Origin: Agrobacterium larrymoorei
GTDB taxonomy: Bacteria > Pseudomonadota > Alphaproteobacteria > Rhizobiales > Rhizobiaceae
DNA: 64,000 bases
Reading direction: 5' to 3'
Assembly: GCF_013322225.1 (NCBI RefSeq)
Contig: NZ_JAAMFB010000030.1
Span: forward strand, 30,216-94,215
The position numbers were made by a program, and so were the translations under genes. Below are positions 42,908 through 53,188 of the stretch, piece by piece (position 1 is the first letter of the stretch; each line of letters opens with the position of its first letter). The notes under the pieces were generated by a model that did not search any database, was not told the DNA's origin, and worked only from the letters and a program-made list of their open reading frames with translations.

Positions 42908-44080
42908 ATGCTTGATTTTGCCGCACCACACCCGAAACGGATCAGCGCAGAGGAGATTGAGGCCGCTTTGCAGACCGCGGTTTCGCAGGTGCGACGTAAT
43001 CTGCCAGACTTTACATATAAGGCGCAGAACCATTCGAGCGTCGGGAATTTCTATCCGGCCGTTGCGAACGACCAGTGGACAGCTGGTTTCTGGCCGGGCC
43101 AAATCTGGCTGGCCTTCGAACATACGGGCGACAGGGTTTTCCAGCATGCCGCGCAAATTCAAGTTCAGAGCTTTTTGCACCGCATCGAAAACCGCATCGA
43201 GACCGATCACCACGATATGGGATTTCTCTATTCGCCCTCCTGCATAGCGGCCTGGAAACTGGTGGGCGATGAAGATGGAAAGCGGGCGGCATTGCTCGCC
43301 GCCGACCAGTTGATGGAACGGTTTCAGCCCATCGGCCAGTTCATTCAGGCTTGGGGCCGCAAGGACAATGCGAACGAATATCGCTACATCATCGATTGCC
43401 TTCTGAACCTGCCGCTACTTTACTGGGCAAGCCGCGAAACTGGAAGAGCGGAATATCGCGATGTAGCACTGGCCCATGCGCGGACGACGCTTGCGCACTC
43501 CGTTCGATCGGACGATTCCACCTATCACACTTTCTATATGGACCCGGAAACAGGTGGCCCGGTGCGCGGGGTGACGAAGCAGGGTTTCAGCGACGAAAGC
43601 TACTGGGCGCGGGGGCAGGCTTGGGGGATTGCCGGAATGGCGTTTTCCTATCGCTATGAGAAACTGCCTGCATATCGTGATGCTTTCGAGCGCCTGCTCA
43701 ACTTCTATCTGGAAAGGTTGCCTGCCGATCTCGTGCCTTATTGGGATCTGGTGTTTTCTGAAAAGGACGGCGAGCCGCGTGACAGCTCTGCGGCGGCAAT
43801 CGTCGCCTGCGGACTGCTGGAAATGGCCGATCTCGAAACGCCTGAAAATGCGGAGCGGTACCGCGATCTTGCAAGACGAATGGTAAAAAGCCTTGTCGAC
43901 AATTACGCCGTTTCTGATCCGGCGGTCTCGAACGGTCAGCTGCTACACGGCACATACTCCAAGAAAAGCCCGCACAACACTTGCCGCGGTGAAGGCGTCG
44001 ATGAGTGCGTTGCGTGGGGCGATTATTATTATCTCGAAGCACTGACGCGGCTGTCGCGCAACTGGTCTTCCTATTGGTGA
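42908..44080 (+). CDS. GH88 unsaturated glucuronyl/galacturonyl hydrolase
   Basis: A 390-residue GH88 enzyme. The toroid signature NDQWTAGFWPGQIWLAFEH is followed by TDHHDMGFLYSP (D103) and RYIIDCLLNLPLLYWAS (D163). These correspond in order and spacing to the two catalytic Asp of Bacillus UGL (D88, D149), which hydrates the 4,5-double bond of unsaturated uronyl ends and releases 5-keto-4-deoxyuronate. No signal peptide, so it acts on imported oligosaccharides produced by a lyase. It starts five bases after the permease stop. Confidence 0.92.
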   Translation: MLDFAAPHPKRISAEEIEAALQTAVSQVRRNLPDFTYKAQNHSSVGNFYPAVANDQWTAGFWPGQIWLAFEHTGDRVFQHAAQIQVQSFLHRIENRIETDHHDMGFLYSPSCIAAWKLVGDEDGKRAALLAADQLMERFQPIGQFIQAWGRKDNANEYRYIIDCLLNLPLLYWASRETGRAEYRDVALAHARTTLAHSVRSDDSTYHTFYMDPETGGPVRGVTKQGFSDESYWARGQAWGIAGMAFSYRYEKLPAYRDAFERLLNFYLERLPADLVPYWDLVFSEKDGEPRDSSAAAIVACGLLEMADLETPENAERYRDLARRMVKSLVDNYAVSDPAVSNGQLLHGTYSKKSPHNTCRGEGVDECVAWGDYYYLEALTRLSRNWSSYW

Positions 44081-44095
44081 GCGCGTGAGGAACTG

Positions 44096-45205
44096 ATGGC
44101 AAGCATTTCGCTGAAAAAACTCAACAAGATGTTTGGCGCGCTCAAGGTCGTGCACGATATCGATCTGGAAATTGCGGACAAGGAATTCATCATTCTCGTC
44201 GGCCCCTCCGGATGCGGCAAATCCACCACGTTGCGGATGATCGCGGGGCTGGAAGAAATTTCCGGCGGTGAACTCGTCATCGGAGACGACCTGATGAATG
44301 ACGTGCCATCGAAGGACCGCGACATCGCCATGGTCTTCCAGAACTATGCGCTTTATCCGCACATGACGGTCTACAAGAACATGGCCTTCGGTCTGGAATT
44401 GCGCAAAGCCCCGCGCGAGATCATCGACAACAAGGTCAAGGAAGCAGCCAATATCCTTGATATCACGCATCTTTTGAACCGTAAGCCGAAGGCTCTGTCC
44501 GGCGGTCAGCGGCAGCGCGTGGCACTCGGTCGCGCCATGGTGCGCAACCCCGAGGTATTCCTTCTGGACGAGCCGCTTTCCAACCTTGATGCCAAGCTAC
44601 GCGGCACGATGCGTTCGGAAATCAGCAAGCTTCACAAGCGGCTGGATGCGACGTTCATCTATGTTACCCACGATCAGGTGGAAGCCATGACCATGGCCGA
44701 CCGCATCGTGGTGATGAAGGACGGCCATATCCAGCAGGTCGATACGCCGCAAAATCTCTACGACCGGCCCATCAACATGTTCGTTGCGGGCTTCATCGGT
44801 GCACCGCAAATGAATATGCTTCCGGTGACATTACGGAAAGACGCGGATCGATTTGTCGCTGTCTTCGATGGCGCCGCAATGCCATTGCCTCTGGAAATAG
44901 ACTCCAAACGGTTGGCACCTTACGAGAACAAGGAGCTTATCCTCGGCATCCGCCCGGAGAATTTCCACGAATTCGCACCTGCCGATATCGAGGTCGCAAA
45001 TACGTCACGCTTCAACGCGACTGTTGAACTTGCCGAGCCGATGGGTTCAGAAGTTCATCTCAACCTGATCTCGGGTGGAAAGCCCTTGATCGCCCGTGTT
45101 TCCCCGCGCTTTCGGGCAAGGATCGGGGACAGCGTGCAACTGGTGGCAGACCTCACCAACGCGCAGCTTTTCGACCCCGAAACCGAACGATCCATTCTGT
45201 ACTGA
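44096..45205 (+). CDS. Sugar ABC transporter ATP-binding protein (UgpC/MsmK type), importer 1
   Basis: A 369-residue ATPase with Walker [11 protein letters not shown]-loop AMVFQNYALYPHM, signature [15 protein letters not shown], Walker B VFLLDEPLSN and H-loop YVTHDQ. The C-terminal OB/TOBE regulatory domain includes ILGIRPENFHEF. It energises the two permeases encoded upstream. It lies 15 bases after GH88. Confidence 0.93.
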   Translation: MASISLKKLNKMFGALKVVHDIDLEIADKEFIILVGPSGCGKSTTLRMIAGLEEISGGELVIGDDLMNDVPSKDRDIAMVFQNYALYPHMTVYKNMAFGLELRKAPREIIDNKVKEAANILDITHLLNRKPKALSGGQRQRVALGRAMVRNPEVFLLDEPLSNLDAKLRGTMRSEISKLHKRLDATFIYVTHDQVEAMTMADRIVVMKDGHIQQVDTPQNLYDRPINMFVAGFIGAPQMNMLPVTLRKDADRFVAVFDGAAMPLPLEIDSKRLAPYENKELILGIRPENFHEFAPADIEVANTSRFNATVELAEPMGSEVHLNLISGGKPLIARVSPRFRARIGDSVQLVADLTNAQLFDPETERSILY

Positions 45206-45221
45206 AGAGGCAACGCAAAGA

Positions 45222-45911
45222 ATGCAGTGGCTTGAAGGACTTTGGACGAAGGAAGGAGCCGGGATCGATAAGGACGCCCCGAAGCTCACCGGCCTTGCCC
45301 TGTTCTTCGATATCGTCAAACGCGAATGGTGGGAGATGGTGAAGCTCAATCTGCTTTTCATCATCGCTAGTCTACCGCTTGTCACGATGCCTGCGGCAAC
45401 GCTCGCCATGGCGAGGGTATCGCGTTCATTTGCGCTGGATGAAAATACCTATCTGCTTAGGGATTTTATCGAAGCATTTCGCGACTACGCGCTGCGGGGC
45501 ACGTTGCTTTTGACGATATGCGCGACCGTGGTCGGAGCCTGCGTCTACACAACGATCAGCTACGCACAGGCAACGCAACACGGCATTCTCTACAGCGCGC
45601 CGCTCGCCATCAGTGCCGCAGTCACGCTTTATCTCTGCATCGTCACGGCCTATGCAACGGCTCTGCTTGCAGCACGCGATCTATCCATTCTTGCGGCATT
45701 GAAAGAAGCGGCGCTGTTTGCGGTAGTCAAACCACTGCCAATGCTGTTTGCGCTGGCGTTCGTCGCCGCACTGTGGCTCGCGCATATCCTGTTTTACCCT
45801 GTTTCCGTCTTCATGCCGGCCACCATCAATTTCTCGCTCGGAATGTTCGCAATCTCTTTTGCGGCAATTCGCATGGTGAAAGACGAACTGTCACAAGATC
45901 AAACTGAATAA
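45222..45911 (+). CDS. YesL/DUF624-family membrane protein
   Basis: A 229-residue protein with about five transmembrane helices (for example LLFIIASLPLVTMPAATLA) and the DUF624 start pattern LFFDIVKREWWEMVKLNLLF. YesL-like proteins accompany CUT1 importers for plant or host polysaccharide breakdown products (Bacillus yes/yte loci). Their exact function is unknown; a role as an accessory membrane subunit or scaffold is inferred. It starts 16 bases after the ATPase. Confidence 0.85.
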   Translation: MQWLEGLWTKEGAGIDKDAPKLTGLALFFDIVKREWWEMVKLNLLFIIASLPLVTMPAATLAMARVSRSFALDENTYLLRDFIEAFRDYALRGTLLLTICATVVGACVYTTISYAQATQHGILYSAPLAISAAVTLYLCIVTAYATALLAARDLSILAALKEAALFAVVKPLPMLFALAFVAALWLAHILFYPVSVFMPATINFSLGMFAISFAAIRMVKDELSQDQTE

Positions 45912-45941
45912 ACAATCGCTTAGTTAGGGAGGAGACCTGCT

Positions 45942-47222
45942 ATGGAACTCAAAACAACAAGACGTGCGTTGGTGCTTGCGACGACCGGTATCGGCCTTGC
46001 ATTCAGTATGGGCGGATCGGCGTTCGCGCAGAGCGACGCGCCTGTAACGCTCAAATGGGCTTTGTGGGATTTGGATAAGGGTGCCTATTTCAAGCCGCTG
46101 ATGGAAGCCTATAGCAAAAAGCATCCCAATGTGAAGTTCGAGGCGGTCGACCTCGGTTCGCAGGATTACACGCAGATGATTTCGACGCAGCTGACTGGCG
46201 GCTCGAAGGATATCGACATCGTCACCATCAAGGATGTGCCGGGTTACGCCAACCTCGTGCGCGCCGGAAATATTGATGACCTCAGTGGGTTCATCAAGGA
46301 CCAGAAGATCGACGCCGCTTCCTATGGCGGGCTGATCGAGGAAATGACGGTCGAAGGCAAGGTGTATGCGCTGCCGTTCCGCTCGGATTTCTGGGTGGTT
46401 TATTACAACAAGGATATCTTCGACAAGGCAGGCGTTGCTTACCCGACCAACGACATGACTTGGGCGCAATTCGATGAGATTGCCGAAAAACTCAAGGGCG
46501 GCATGGGCGTCAACCGGATCTACGGCGCGCTTCTCCACACATGGCGTTCCACCGTGCAACTGCCGGGGATTCAGGATGGCAAGCAGACGCTGGTGGATGG
46601 CAATTACGAATTCCTGAAGCCATGGTACGAGCGTGCGCTCGCACTGCAAAAGAGTGGTGCGATCCCGTCTTACGCATCGTTGAAAACCTCCAACACGCAT
46701 TATTCCGCGCTGTTCTTCAACGGCACGATCGGCATGTTGCCGATGGGAACATGGTTCGTGGGAACGCAGATCGCCAAGGTAAAATCCGGCGAGTCCAAAA
46801 GCGTAAATTGGGGTATCGTTAAGTTCCCGCATCCTGAAGGTGTTGCGGCGGGTACCACAGCGGCGCAGATTTCCGGCCTCTCCGTCAACAAGAACTCCGG
46901 CCACAAGGAAGCGGCGCTTGATTTCATCAAGTTCGCGACCGGCCCGGAAGGCGCAGCTATCGTTGCGGCCACTGGCACGTTCCCGGCGTTGAGATCGGAT
47001 GATGTGGCCGAAAAGATCGCGGCCCTCGACGGTTTCCCACAGGATCAAAACAGTAAGGATGCCCTTAAGGCCGGCAAGGCCTATCTTGAAATGGCGGTCA
47101 ATCCAAATGCTGCACGCATCGAAGTGGTCCTCAACCGCGTCCACGATGCCTTGATGACCGACAACATCTCTATCGATGACGGCATCAAGGAGATGGACGA
47201 GGGCGTGAAGGCCATCAAGTAG
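45942..47222 (+). CDS. Sugar ABC transporter periplasmic binding protein, importer 1
   Basis: A 426-residue CUT1 substrate-binding protein with signal peptide (LVLATTGIGLAFSMGGSAFAQ; AFA cleavage). Typical lobes include LPFRSDFWVVYYNKDIFDKAG and FKSG-like C-terminal repeats; SGLSVNKNSGHKEAALDFIK is the usual C-lobe motif. Its RBS, GGGAGGAG, is strong. A GC-rich stem-loop follows directly after the stop, as expected for a highly expressed binding protein. Confidence 0.92.
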   Translation: MELKTTRRALVLATTGIGLAFSMGGSAFAQSDAPVTLKWALWDLDKGAYFKPLMEAYSKKHPNVKFEAVDLGSQDYTQMISTQLTGGSKDIDIVTIKDVPGYANLVRAGNIDDLSGFIKDQKIDAASYGGLIEEMTVEGKVYALPFRSDFWVVYYNKDIFDKAGVAYPTNDMTWAQFDEIAEKLKGGMGVNRIYGALLHTWRSTVQLPGIQDGKQTLVDGNYEFLKPWYERALALQKSGAIPSYASLKTSNTHYSALFFNGTIGMLPMGTWFVGTQIAKVKSGESKSVNWGIVKFPHPEGVAAGTTAAQISGLSVNKNSGHKEAALDFIKFATGPEGAAIVAATGTFPALRSDDVAEKIAALDGFPQDQNSKDALKAGKAYLEMAVNPNAARIEVVLNRVHDALMTDNISIDDGIKEMDEGVKAIK

Positions 47223-47229
47223 GCTTTCT

Positions 47230-47257
47230 GGCGGTCGCGGTTTGCGCCGCGACCGCC
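47230..47257 (+). terminator. Stem-loop after importer-1 binding-protein gene
   Basis: GGCGGTCGCGG (47230-47240) and CCGCGACCGCC (47247-47257) form a perfect 11-bp stem with a six-base loop, eight bases after the stop. No T tract; most likely protects the binding-protein mRNA or attenuates transcription into the DUF2264 gene. Confidence 0.7.
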
Positions 47258-47287
47258 CAACTTCGGCAATTTCCGAAAGATCATAAA

Positions 47288-49153
47288 GTGCATCACGACA
47301 CCGCCCTAGCCAATCCGCTTTTCCATAATCCGCTTCGTTCCAGAGACGACCTTGCAAAAGCGGTGATGGATATTTTCAATCCGTTGCTGCCTTACTTTTC
47401 ACCGGGTGGCGCGCGCGTCCGGCTGAGTGCAACGGGCGCGATTTTCGATTATCCAGCAGCAGAGCTGGAAGGTTTTGCCAGACCGCTATGGGGCATCGTG
47501 CCGCTTGCCGCGGGTGGATATGATTTTCCCCATTGGGACCTTTATCGTCGCGGTCTCGCGAACGGTACCGACCCGGGCCACGAAGAGTATTGGGGCGACG
47601 TTTCTGACCGCAACCAGAGGCTGGTCGAACTGGCCGCTATCGGCTTTGCGCTGGCGATGGTGCCGCAGCACATTTGGGAGCCATTGAGCGAAGCCGAGAA
47701 AAAAAGTGTTGCGGATTATCTGGTCGCGGCGAGAGACAAGGAATTTGTCGACAACAACTGGAAGTTTTTCCGGGTGTTGATCGATCTTGGTTTGGAACGT
47801 GTCAGCGTCTCTTTCGATGCGACAAAGACTAAGAGCTATCTCGATGAACTGGAAGCATTCGATCTTGGTGATGGCTGGTATCGGGATGGGCCGGTACGGC
47901 GGGTTGACCACTACATTCCCTTCGCCATGCATTTCTATGGTTTGATCTACGCGGTTCTTGCGACTGGCGATGACGAGCGCAAGGCGCGTTTTCTGGATCG
48001 GTCCCGCAGGTTCTCGGGTGACATACGCCACTGGTTCGGCCCAGATGGCGCATCGCTCGCTTTTGGCCGCAGCCAGACCTACCGGTTTGCCGCGGGTGGG
48101 TTTTGGGGCGCTCTAGCCTTTGCCGATCTGGAGGCACTGCCGTGGTCCGAGGTCAAAGGCTACTACATGCGCCATATCCGCTGGTGGTCGAAGCTCCCGA
48201 TATTTGAACGCGATGGTGTGCTTTCCATCGGCTATGGCTATCCCAATCTGCTGATGAGTGAGAGCTACAATTCGCCTTGTTCTCCCTATTGGGCATTGAA
48301 ATTTTTCCTACCATTGGCGCTGCCTGAAGATCATCCTTTCTGGCAGGCTGAAGAAGCAGAGGCCGAAGCATTCGCTCAGCCCATTCCGCTCTCCAAACCG
48401 GGAATGGTCGCTTTTCATACTCCAGGAAATACCGTCGTCTTGTCCTCAGGCCAGCAGCACGACAAGATGCGTGGTGCACAGGAGAAATATTCCAAATTCG
48501 TCTACTCCACCCGCTACGCTTTCAACATCGAGGCAGATGAACGCCATTTCGCGGCGGCGAGTTTCGATGGCATGCTGGGCTTCTCAGACGACGGCGTTCA
48601 TTTCCGCGCGCGTGAAACCATGGAGGAAGCACTGATCGCACGCGATTGCCTCTATTCCCGCTGGCGCCCATTTGCGGATGTCGTTGTGGAAACATGGCTT
48701 GTTCCTCAAAATCCATGGCACTTGAGAATTCACCGGATTAAAAGCCCGAAGCCCCTGCAAACTTCCGAAGGCGGATTTGCCATCGAACGTGCGGACTTCA
48801 ATCGGGATGGAACCGAAGTCGGGGCAGGGCGAAGCGTTTGTTATGGCCAGCAAGACATCAGTGCCATTATCGATCTATCGGCTGGTCAATTGCGGGAAGG
48901 CATCGCCCATCAAGCTATCGCCAACACGAACCTGATCCACGGACGAACGCTCGTACCGCAACTGCGTGGCATGATTGGTCAGGGCGAAATAATTCTAAGC
49001 ACCGCAGCTTTGGCCCTGCCCAAAGGCACAGGAACTGAGACGTCTCTGGCAAATATCCCCAAAGCTCCGGATATGGATGCGTTGGAAGAATTGTTCCGGA
49101 CCGAAGGCAAACCCGTCGCAGCGTTCGCGCTTGAAGACAGGCGGGCGAACTAA
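47288..49153 (+). CDS. DUF2264-family protein, probable toroid glycan-active enzyme
   Basis: A 621-residue DUF2264 protein: [79 protein letters not shown] and [19 protein letters not shown]. The helical N-terminal two thirds resemble (alpha/alpha)6 toroids of lyases and unsaturated-uronide hydrolases, and a beta-rich C-terminus follows. The family occurs with uronide or rhamnose-containing glycan loci but has no settled activity I can state. No signal peptide. GTG start at 47288; the ATPase-permease operon continues through it. Confidence 0.85.
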   Translation: MHHDTALANPLFHNPLRSRDDLAKAVMDIFNPLLPYFSPGGARVRLSATGAIFDYPAAELEGFARPLWGIVPLAAGGYDFPHWDLYRRGLANGTDPGHEEYWGDVSDRNQRLVELAAIGFALAMVPQHIWEPLSEAEKKSVADYLVAARDKEFVDNNWKFFRVLIDLGLERVSVSFDATKTKSYLDELEAFDLGDGWYRDGPVRRVDHYIPFAMHFYGLIYAVLATGDDERKARFLDRSRRFSGDIRHWFGPDGASLAFGRSQTYRFAAGGFWGALAFADLEALPWSEVKGYYMRHIRWWSKLPIFERDGVLSIGYGYPNLLMSESYNSPCSPYWALKFFLPLALPEDHPFWQAEEAEAEAFAQPIPLSKPGMVAFHTPGNTVVLSSGQQHDKMRGAQEKYSKFVYSTRYAFNIEADERHFAAASFDGMLGFSDDGVHFRARETMEEALIARDCLYSRWRPFADVVVETWLVPQNPWHLRIHRIKSPKPLQTSEGGFAIERADFNRDGTEVGAGRSVCYGQQDISAIIDLSAGQLREGIAHQAIANTNLIHGRTLVPQLRGMIGQGEIILSTAALALPKGTGTETSLANIPKAPDMDALEELFRTEGKPVAAFALEDRRAN

Positions 49154-49158
49154 GCGCC

Positions 49159-50778
49159 ATGGAGAAAAATGCGGCCAGACTGAACATCCTGACTTGGGAA
49201 AGAAAGCAAGCCGATATCGATTGCGAAGACCATCAGGCGCGCCTGCAAGCCCTTGTCCAGCGTGCGGGCGCGACGTTCGGCGAGAATGTCTATATCGCTG
49301 AAAAAGCGGAAATCCACACCGATAGGCTCGCCATGGGCGATACGTCTTGGGTAGCCGGTTACGCTATCGTGCGCGGCAATATCGAGATGGGAAGCAACGT
49401 TTCGGTCAATCCTTATGCCTGCATTTCCGGCAAGGTGAAAATCGGAAACGACGTCCGTATCGCCTCCCATGTCAGCATCGTCGGCTTCAATCATGGTTTC
49501 GACGATGCTACTGTTCCGATCTATCGTCAGCCGCTGACGTCGCTTGGTATCGACATTGGCGATGATGTGTGGATCGGTGCGAACGCGGTAGTTCTGGATG
49601 GCGTCAAGATAGGCAATGGCGCGATCATTGCGGCAGGCGCCGTGGTCAAGTCAGACATTCCGGCGATGGCAATCGCCGGTGGCGTTCCTGCCCGCGTTCT
49701 CAAAAGCCGCCGTCGGGATCACGCTGGAACGCCCGAACGAGGCATGAGAAAAATCCTTCAAGCGCTTGATCGTCAAGTTACGCAAGACTGGCGGACTGCC
49801 GTTCGATCCTATGAAAACAAAGATGGTTTCGTCTCTGCCAATGCATCTGGAGAAGAGGTGCAAACCATCCGTCAACTATGCGACGCCATCGAAATTGCAT
49901 CTGCTTTCGGTGAGCAGCAGAGTATGTTCGATCCCGATGCCACGGTCTTCAAACTGCGGCAGTTGCAAGATAAAGACACCGGGCTATTTATCGAGCCGGG
50001 TCGGTCCTACACAATCCCACTCGAACAGGATCCTGACATTCTCTATAACATCCTCTCGGTCTGCTACGCGCTCAAGTGCTTTAACAGTGAACCCACATAT
50101 CCCATTGCATATTTTGAGGAAATGCAAACCACAACGCTTGTTGATTTGCTGGGAAATCTGCCTTGGCAAACGAGGGCATGGCATTCCGGCGCAACGGTCG
50201 ACGCCATTGGGACAGTGTTCTACGTCAACCAGCGTTGTTTTGGACTGGATACAAATATTGCCACCTTGATGGGCTGGCTGTCTCTCAATGTCGATAAGAT
50301 TACCGGGCTGTGGGGCGGATCAGGGCCGTCGGGTGGCTTGCTTCAGCCCGTCAACGGTTTCTATCGTCTGACAAGAGGAACATACGCGCAGTTTGACTTG
50401 CCTGTACCCTATCCTGATGCGGCCATTGATAGTGTCATCACCAATTACCGTAGCCATGAGGGGTTCAAAGCTGACGCCTTCGATGCCTGCAATCTGCTCG
50501 ATACGATCCACCCGCTTCTTCTGTGCCTGCAACAGACCGACCATAGAAAAGTAGAGGCGCTGAAAATCGCGGAAGAGATCATCGAGCGCGTGGAGGGTCG
50601 ATGGGTGCCGGGCAAAGGGTTTGCCTTCCGCGAAGGGCACCTACCAGGTCTTCAGGGCACAGAAATGTGGCTCTCCGTCATTTGGCTTTGTGCAAAGCTA
50701 TTAGGGCTTGAACAGGATCTCTCCTTCACGCCAAGAGGTGTGCATAAGTTTGGTGTCGATCCGATCAGCGCTAGATAA
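49159..50778 (+). CDS. Hexapeptide acyltransferase fused to a large uncharacterised helical domain
   Basis: A 539-residue fusion. Residues about 35-190 are a left-handed beta-helix acyltransferase of the maltose/galactoside O-acetyltransferase type ([64 protein letters not shown]). Residues about 200-539 form a second domain with repeated helical units ([41 protein letters not shown]) resembling a glycan-active toroid. It starts five bases after the DUF2264 gene, so the two are co-expressed. A plausible job is O-acetylation of a sugar coupled with glycan recognition; the fused domain's activity is unknown. Confidence 0.78.
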   Translation: MEKNAARLNILTWERKQADIDCEDHQARLQALVQRAGATFGENVYIAEKAEIHTDRLAMGDTSWVAGYAIVRGNIEMGSNVSVNPYACISGKVKIGNDVRIASHVSIVGFNHGFDDATVPIYRQPLTSLGIDIGDDVWIGANAVVLDGVKIGNGAIIAAGAVVKSDIPAMAIAGGVPARVLKSRRRDHAGTPERGMRKILQALDRQVTQDWRTAVRSYENKDGFVSANASGEEVQTIRQLCDAIEIASAFGEQQSMFDPDATVFKLRQLQDKDTGLFIEPGRSYTIPLEQDPDILYNILSVCYALKCFNSEPTYPIAYFEEMQTTTLVDLLGNLPWQTRAWHSGATVDAIGTVFYVNQRCFGLDTNIATLMGWLSLNVDKITGLWGGSGPSGGLLQPVNGFYRLTRGTYAQFDLPVPYPDAAIDSVITNYRSHEGFKADAFDACNLLDTIHPLLLCLQQTDHRKVEALKIAEEIIERVEGRWVPGKGFAFREGHLPGLQGTEMWLSVIWLCAKLLGLEQDLSFTPRGVHKFGVDPISAR

Positions 50779-50839
50779 GCTCAACGCTCCTTATCCGTTG
50801 TCAATTGTGTTCGGTTTTTTTCGACGGGACAGTCACTTA

Positions 50840-51733
50840 TTATTGAAAAAGGCCGGTTGAGCCGCGCCTGAAGCCGGAAGGCGGCATGCCCGCAATCTGC
50901 CGGAAGGCCTTATTAAATGCGCTGACCGAACCGAAACCACTTTCCATAGCGATACTCAGGATATTGTCTTTTCCGTTGATGAGCATGGCTTGGGCACGAG
51001 AAAGCCTGAGCAGCGTCAGATATTTGATCAGCGTCATACCCGTCGATTTACGAAAAACATTCATCGCATATTTGGGATGAAGGCCTGCCGCCCGCGCAAT
51101 ATTCGTCGCGTCTATGTCCTCCAGATAGTTGGCGGCGATGAAATCACACATGCGAACCACGGCTGTCGAGGCCGAATTGTCCTGTTTGATTGCATCGCGT
51201 GCGCAGGACCCCGACGAAACGATGTCGTAATGCTCCATGAACATGCGTTCAACTCGCAACATCAGCTCTTCCACGGCGTGTTCTGCTTTGGCCTCATCTC
51301 CGGACTTGAAGTAGCGTTGCCACCGCTGAAAATTTTCATCGTCTGCCTTGCCAGTTACCGACGTTACCATGGTCGCTCCACCCATCAACATTGCGGAGAC
51401 AGTGGCGGGCAGCCGCATACGAAAGAAATGGAAGAGAGGCAGGTGCGCTCCCGCATAAAACGAATCTGCAGAGGATTCGTCCATCTGATGCGGTTGACCG
51501 CCCCAGAACAGGCACATCTGCCCGGCCTTCATAGTCAGTGAATGGTCTCCCATCCGATAATGCACAGAGCCGGAGATAACGTAATTCACCTCCACCTGCG
51601 CATGCCAATGCGGCATCAGCATCACCGGCGGATGGGCGTAGAAGAAATCGAGGTTCGTGGGCCATCCTTCGATGCTGCTTGCACCAGGCTGATAGAAGGC
51701 TCTCTCGGCAATCTTACTTTTCGACAATTTCAC
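50840..51733 (-). CDS. AraC-family transcriptional regulator with cupin sensor domain
   Basis: A 297-residue regulator. The N-terminal cupin (residues about 30-150: LMPHWHAQVEVNYVISGSVHY, AGQMCLFWGGQPHQM) is followed by two helix-turn-helix motifs (ATNIARAAGLHPKYAMNVFR, ILSIAMESGFGSVSAFNKAF), the classic AraC/XylS DNA-binding domain. Divergent from the second binding-protein gene across 86 bases, so it is a likely activator of importer 2 in response to its sugar. Confidence 0.9.
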   Translation of the reverse strand: MKLSKSKIAERAFYQPGASSIEGWPTNLDFFYAHPPVMLMPHWHAQVEVNYVISGSVHYRMGDHSLTMKAGQMCLFWGGQPHQMDESSADSFYAGAHLPLFHFFRMRLPATVSAMLMGGATMVTSVTGKADDENFQRWQRYFKSGDEAKAEHAVEELMLRVERMFMEHYDIVSSGSCARDAIKQDNSASTAVVRMCDFIAANYLEDIDATNIARAAGLHPKYAMNVFRKSTGMTLIKYLTLLRLSRAQAMLINGKDNILSIAMESGFGSVSAFNKAFRQIAGMPPSGFRRGSTGLFQ

Positions 51734-51819
51734 GTTCCCATTTTACGAGACAGATTTCGTCACGCCACTAATCTGCACATGTTCGCTTAAGAACGGCAAT
51801 TGAAAAAGGGAGGTTTTCA

Positions 51820-53094
51820 ATGTGCTTTAAACTCGCGGGCGTGTCGGTGTCGCTTGCCTTGCTTGCTGCCGTACCCGCCGCCGCACAATCCACCACCATA
51901 ACTGTCTGGAGCTGGAATGTCGCGGCATCCGCCTTGAAATCCACACTGGAAGGTTTCAACAAGCAGTACCCGGACATCAAGGTGGATGTGCAGGACCTTG
52001 GAAACAATCAGGTCTACGACAAAGCCCTAGCGGCTTGCGCCGCCGGTGGCGAAGGCCTGCCGGATATCGTTACCGTCGAAAATTTCGAGGCCGAAGTCTT
52101 TTGGAGCCGCTTTCCGGACTGTTTCACAGATGTGACACAACTTGGCTACACGCCTGAAAAACAATCCCTTTTCCCTGAGTTTAAGCGAACGGAACTGGAG
52201 GTCGATGGCGTTGCCTATGCCGTGCCATGGGATTCCGGCCCGGTCGCCGTCTTCTATCGCCGCGACTATTACGAAAAGGCTGGTGTCGATCCGGCGAGCA
52301 TCAAGACGTGGGACGATTTCATTGCCGCAGGCAAGAAGGTGATGGAAGCCAATCCCGGCACGGTGATGACGCAGGCTGACTTTAATGGCGATAGCGAATG
52401 GTTCCGCATGATCGCCAACGAGCAGGGCTGCGGTTACTTTTCGACAGATGGCCAGAATATCACCATCAGTCAGCCCGCCTGCGTGGCAACGCTGGAAAAG
52501 CTGAAGCAGATGAAGGATGCCGGCATCATCACCGCGGCAATCTGGGATGAAAAGATACAGGCAAACACAGCAGGCAAGGTGGCAAGCCAAATGTATGGCG
52601 GCTGGTACGAAGGGTCGATCCGGGCCGGCTCTCCCGATCTTTCGGGCAAATGGGGTGTCTATCCCATGCCAAGCGTGACGGCAGATGGACCGCGCGCAGC
52701 TAATCTCGGAGGTTCCTCGCTTGCCATCAGTTCCGTATCGGAAAACAAGGAAGCTGCCTGGAAATTCGTCGATTACGCACTGACGACGCCCGAAGGGCAG
52801 ATCACGATGCTCAAATCCTTCGGGCTCGTGCCATCTCTTCTGTCGGCTGAGAAAGACCCGTTCGTGAAAGAACCGCAACCCTATTGGGGCGGACAGGCTG
52901 TCTGGACCGATATTCTGGCGACCTTGCCCAAGATCGTGCCGAGCAGAGGCACGGCTTTTCAGTCGGATGCGGAAGGCATCTACCGCGCCACGCAGACGAA
53001 ATATCTGGCAGGCGGGTATCCTGATGCCAAGAGTGCGCTCGATGACGCTGCAAAGCAGATCGAGTCCGCAACGGGACTGCCTGTCGCAGAGTAA
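51820..53094 (+). CDS. Sugar ABC transporter periplasmic binding protein, importer 2
   Basis: A 424-residue CUT1 binding protein with signal peptide (GVSVSLALLAAVPAAAQS). Family motifs: LKSTLEGFNKQYPDIKVDV, AVPWDSGPVAVFYRRDYYEKAG, GGSSLAISSVSENKEAAWKFV. Distant from the importer-1 binding protein, so probably a different ligand. First gene of the second importer operon. Confidence 0.92.
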   Translation: MCFKLAGVSVSLALLAAVPAAAQSTTITVWSWNVAASALKSTLEGFNKQYPDIKVDVQDLGNNQVYDKALAACAAGGEGLPDIVTVENFEAEVFWSRFPDCFTDVTQLGYTPEKQSLFPEFKRTELEVDGVAYAVPWDSGPVAVFYRRDYYEKAGVDPASIKTWDDFIAAGKKVMEANPGTVMTQADFNGDSEWFRMIANEQGCGYFSTDGQNITISQPACVATLEKLKQMKDAGIITAAIWDEKIQANTAGKVASQMYGGWYEGSIRAGSPDLSGKWGVYPMPSVTADGPRAANLGGSSLAISSVSENKEAAWKFVDYALTTPEGQITMLKSFGLVPSLLSAEKDPFVKEPQPYWGGQAVWTDILATLPKIVPSRGTAFQSDAEGIYRATQTKYLAGGYPDAKSALDDAAKQIESATGLPVAE

Positions 53095-53114
53095 CCTCCC
53101 AGCCGAAGTTGACC

Positions 53115-53138
53115 GGGCGCCCCAGGAATGGGGCGTCC
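53115..53138 (+). terminator. Stem-loop after importer-2 binding-protein gene
   Basis: GGGCGCCCCA (53115-53124) and TGGGGCGTCC (53129-53138) form a 10-bp stem (one G-T) with a GGAA tetraloop, 20 bases after the stop. No T tract; mirrors the hairpin after the importer-1 binding protein and probably sets subunit stoichiometry. Confidence 0.68.
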
Positions 53139-53188
53139 ACACCACTCGGCATTGAGCATCATCTTCAATCTGGCTTCGGGAGGTCGTA

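Noticed and set aside
45924..47357. Long open frame (477 codons) on the minus strand
   Set aside because: It is antisense to the importer-1 binding-protein gene, shows no domain or ribosome-binding site and arises from codon bias of the real gene.
52027..53145. Long open frame (372 codons) on the minus strand
   Set aside because: Antisense to the importer-2 binding-protein gene, no recognisable product.
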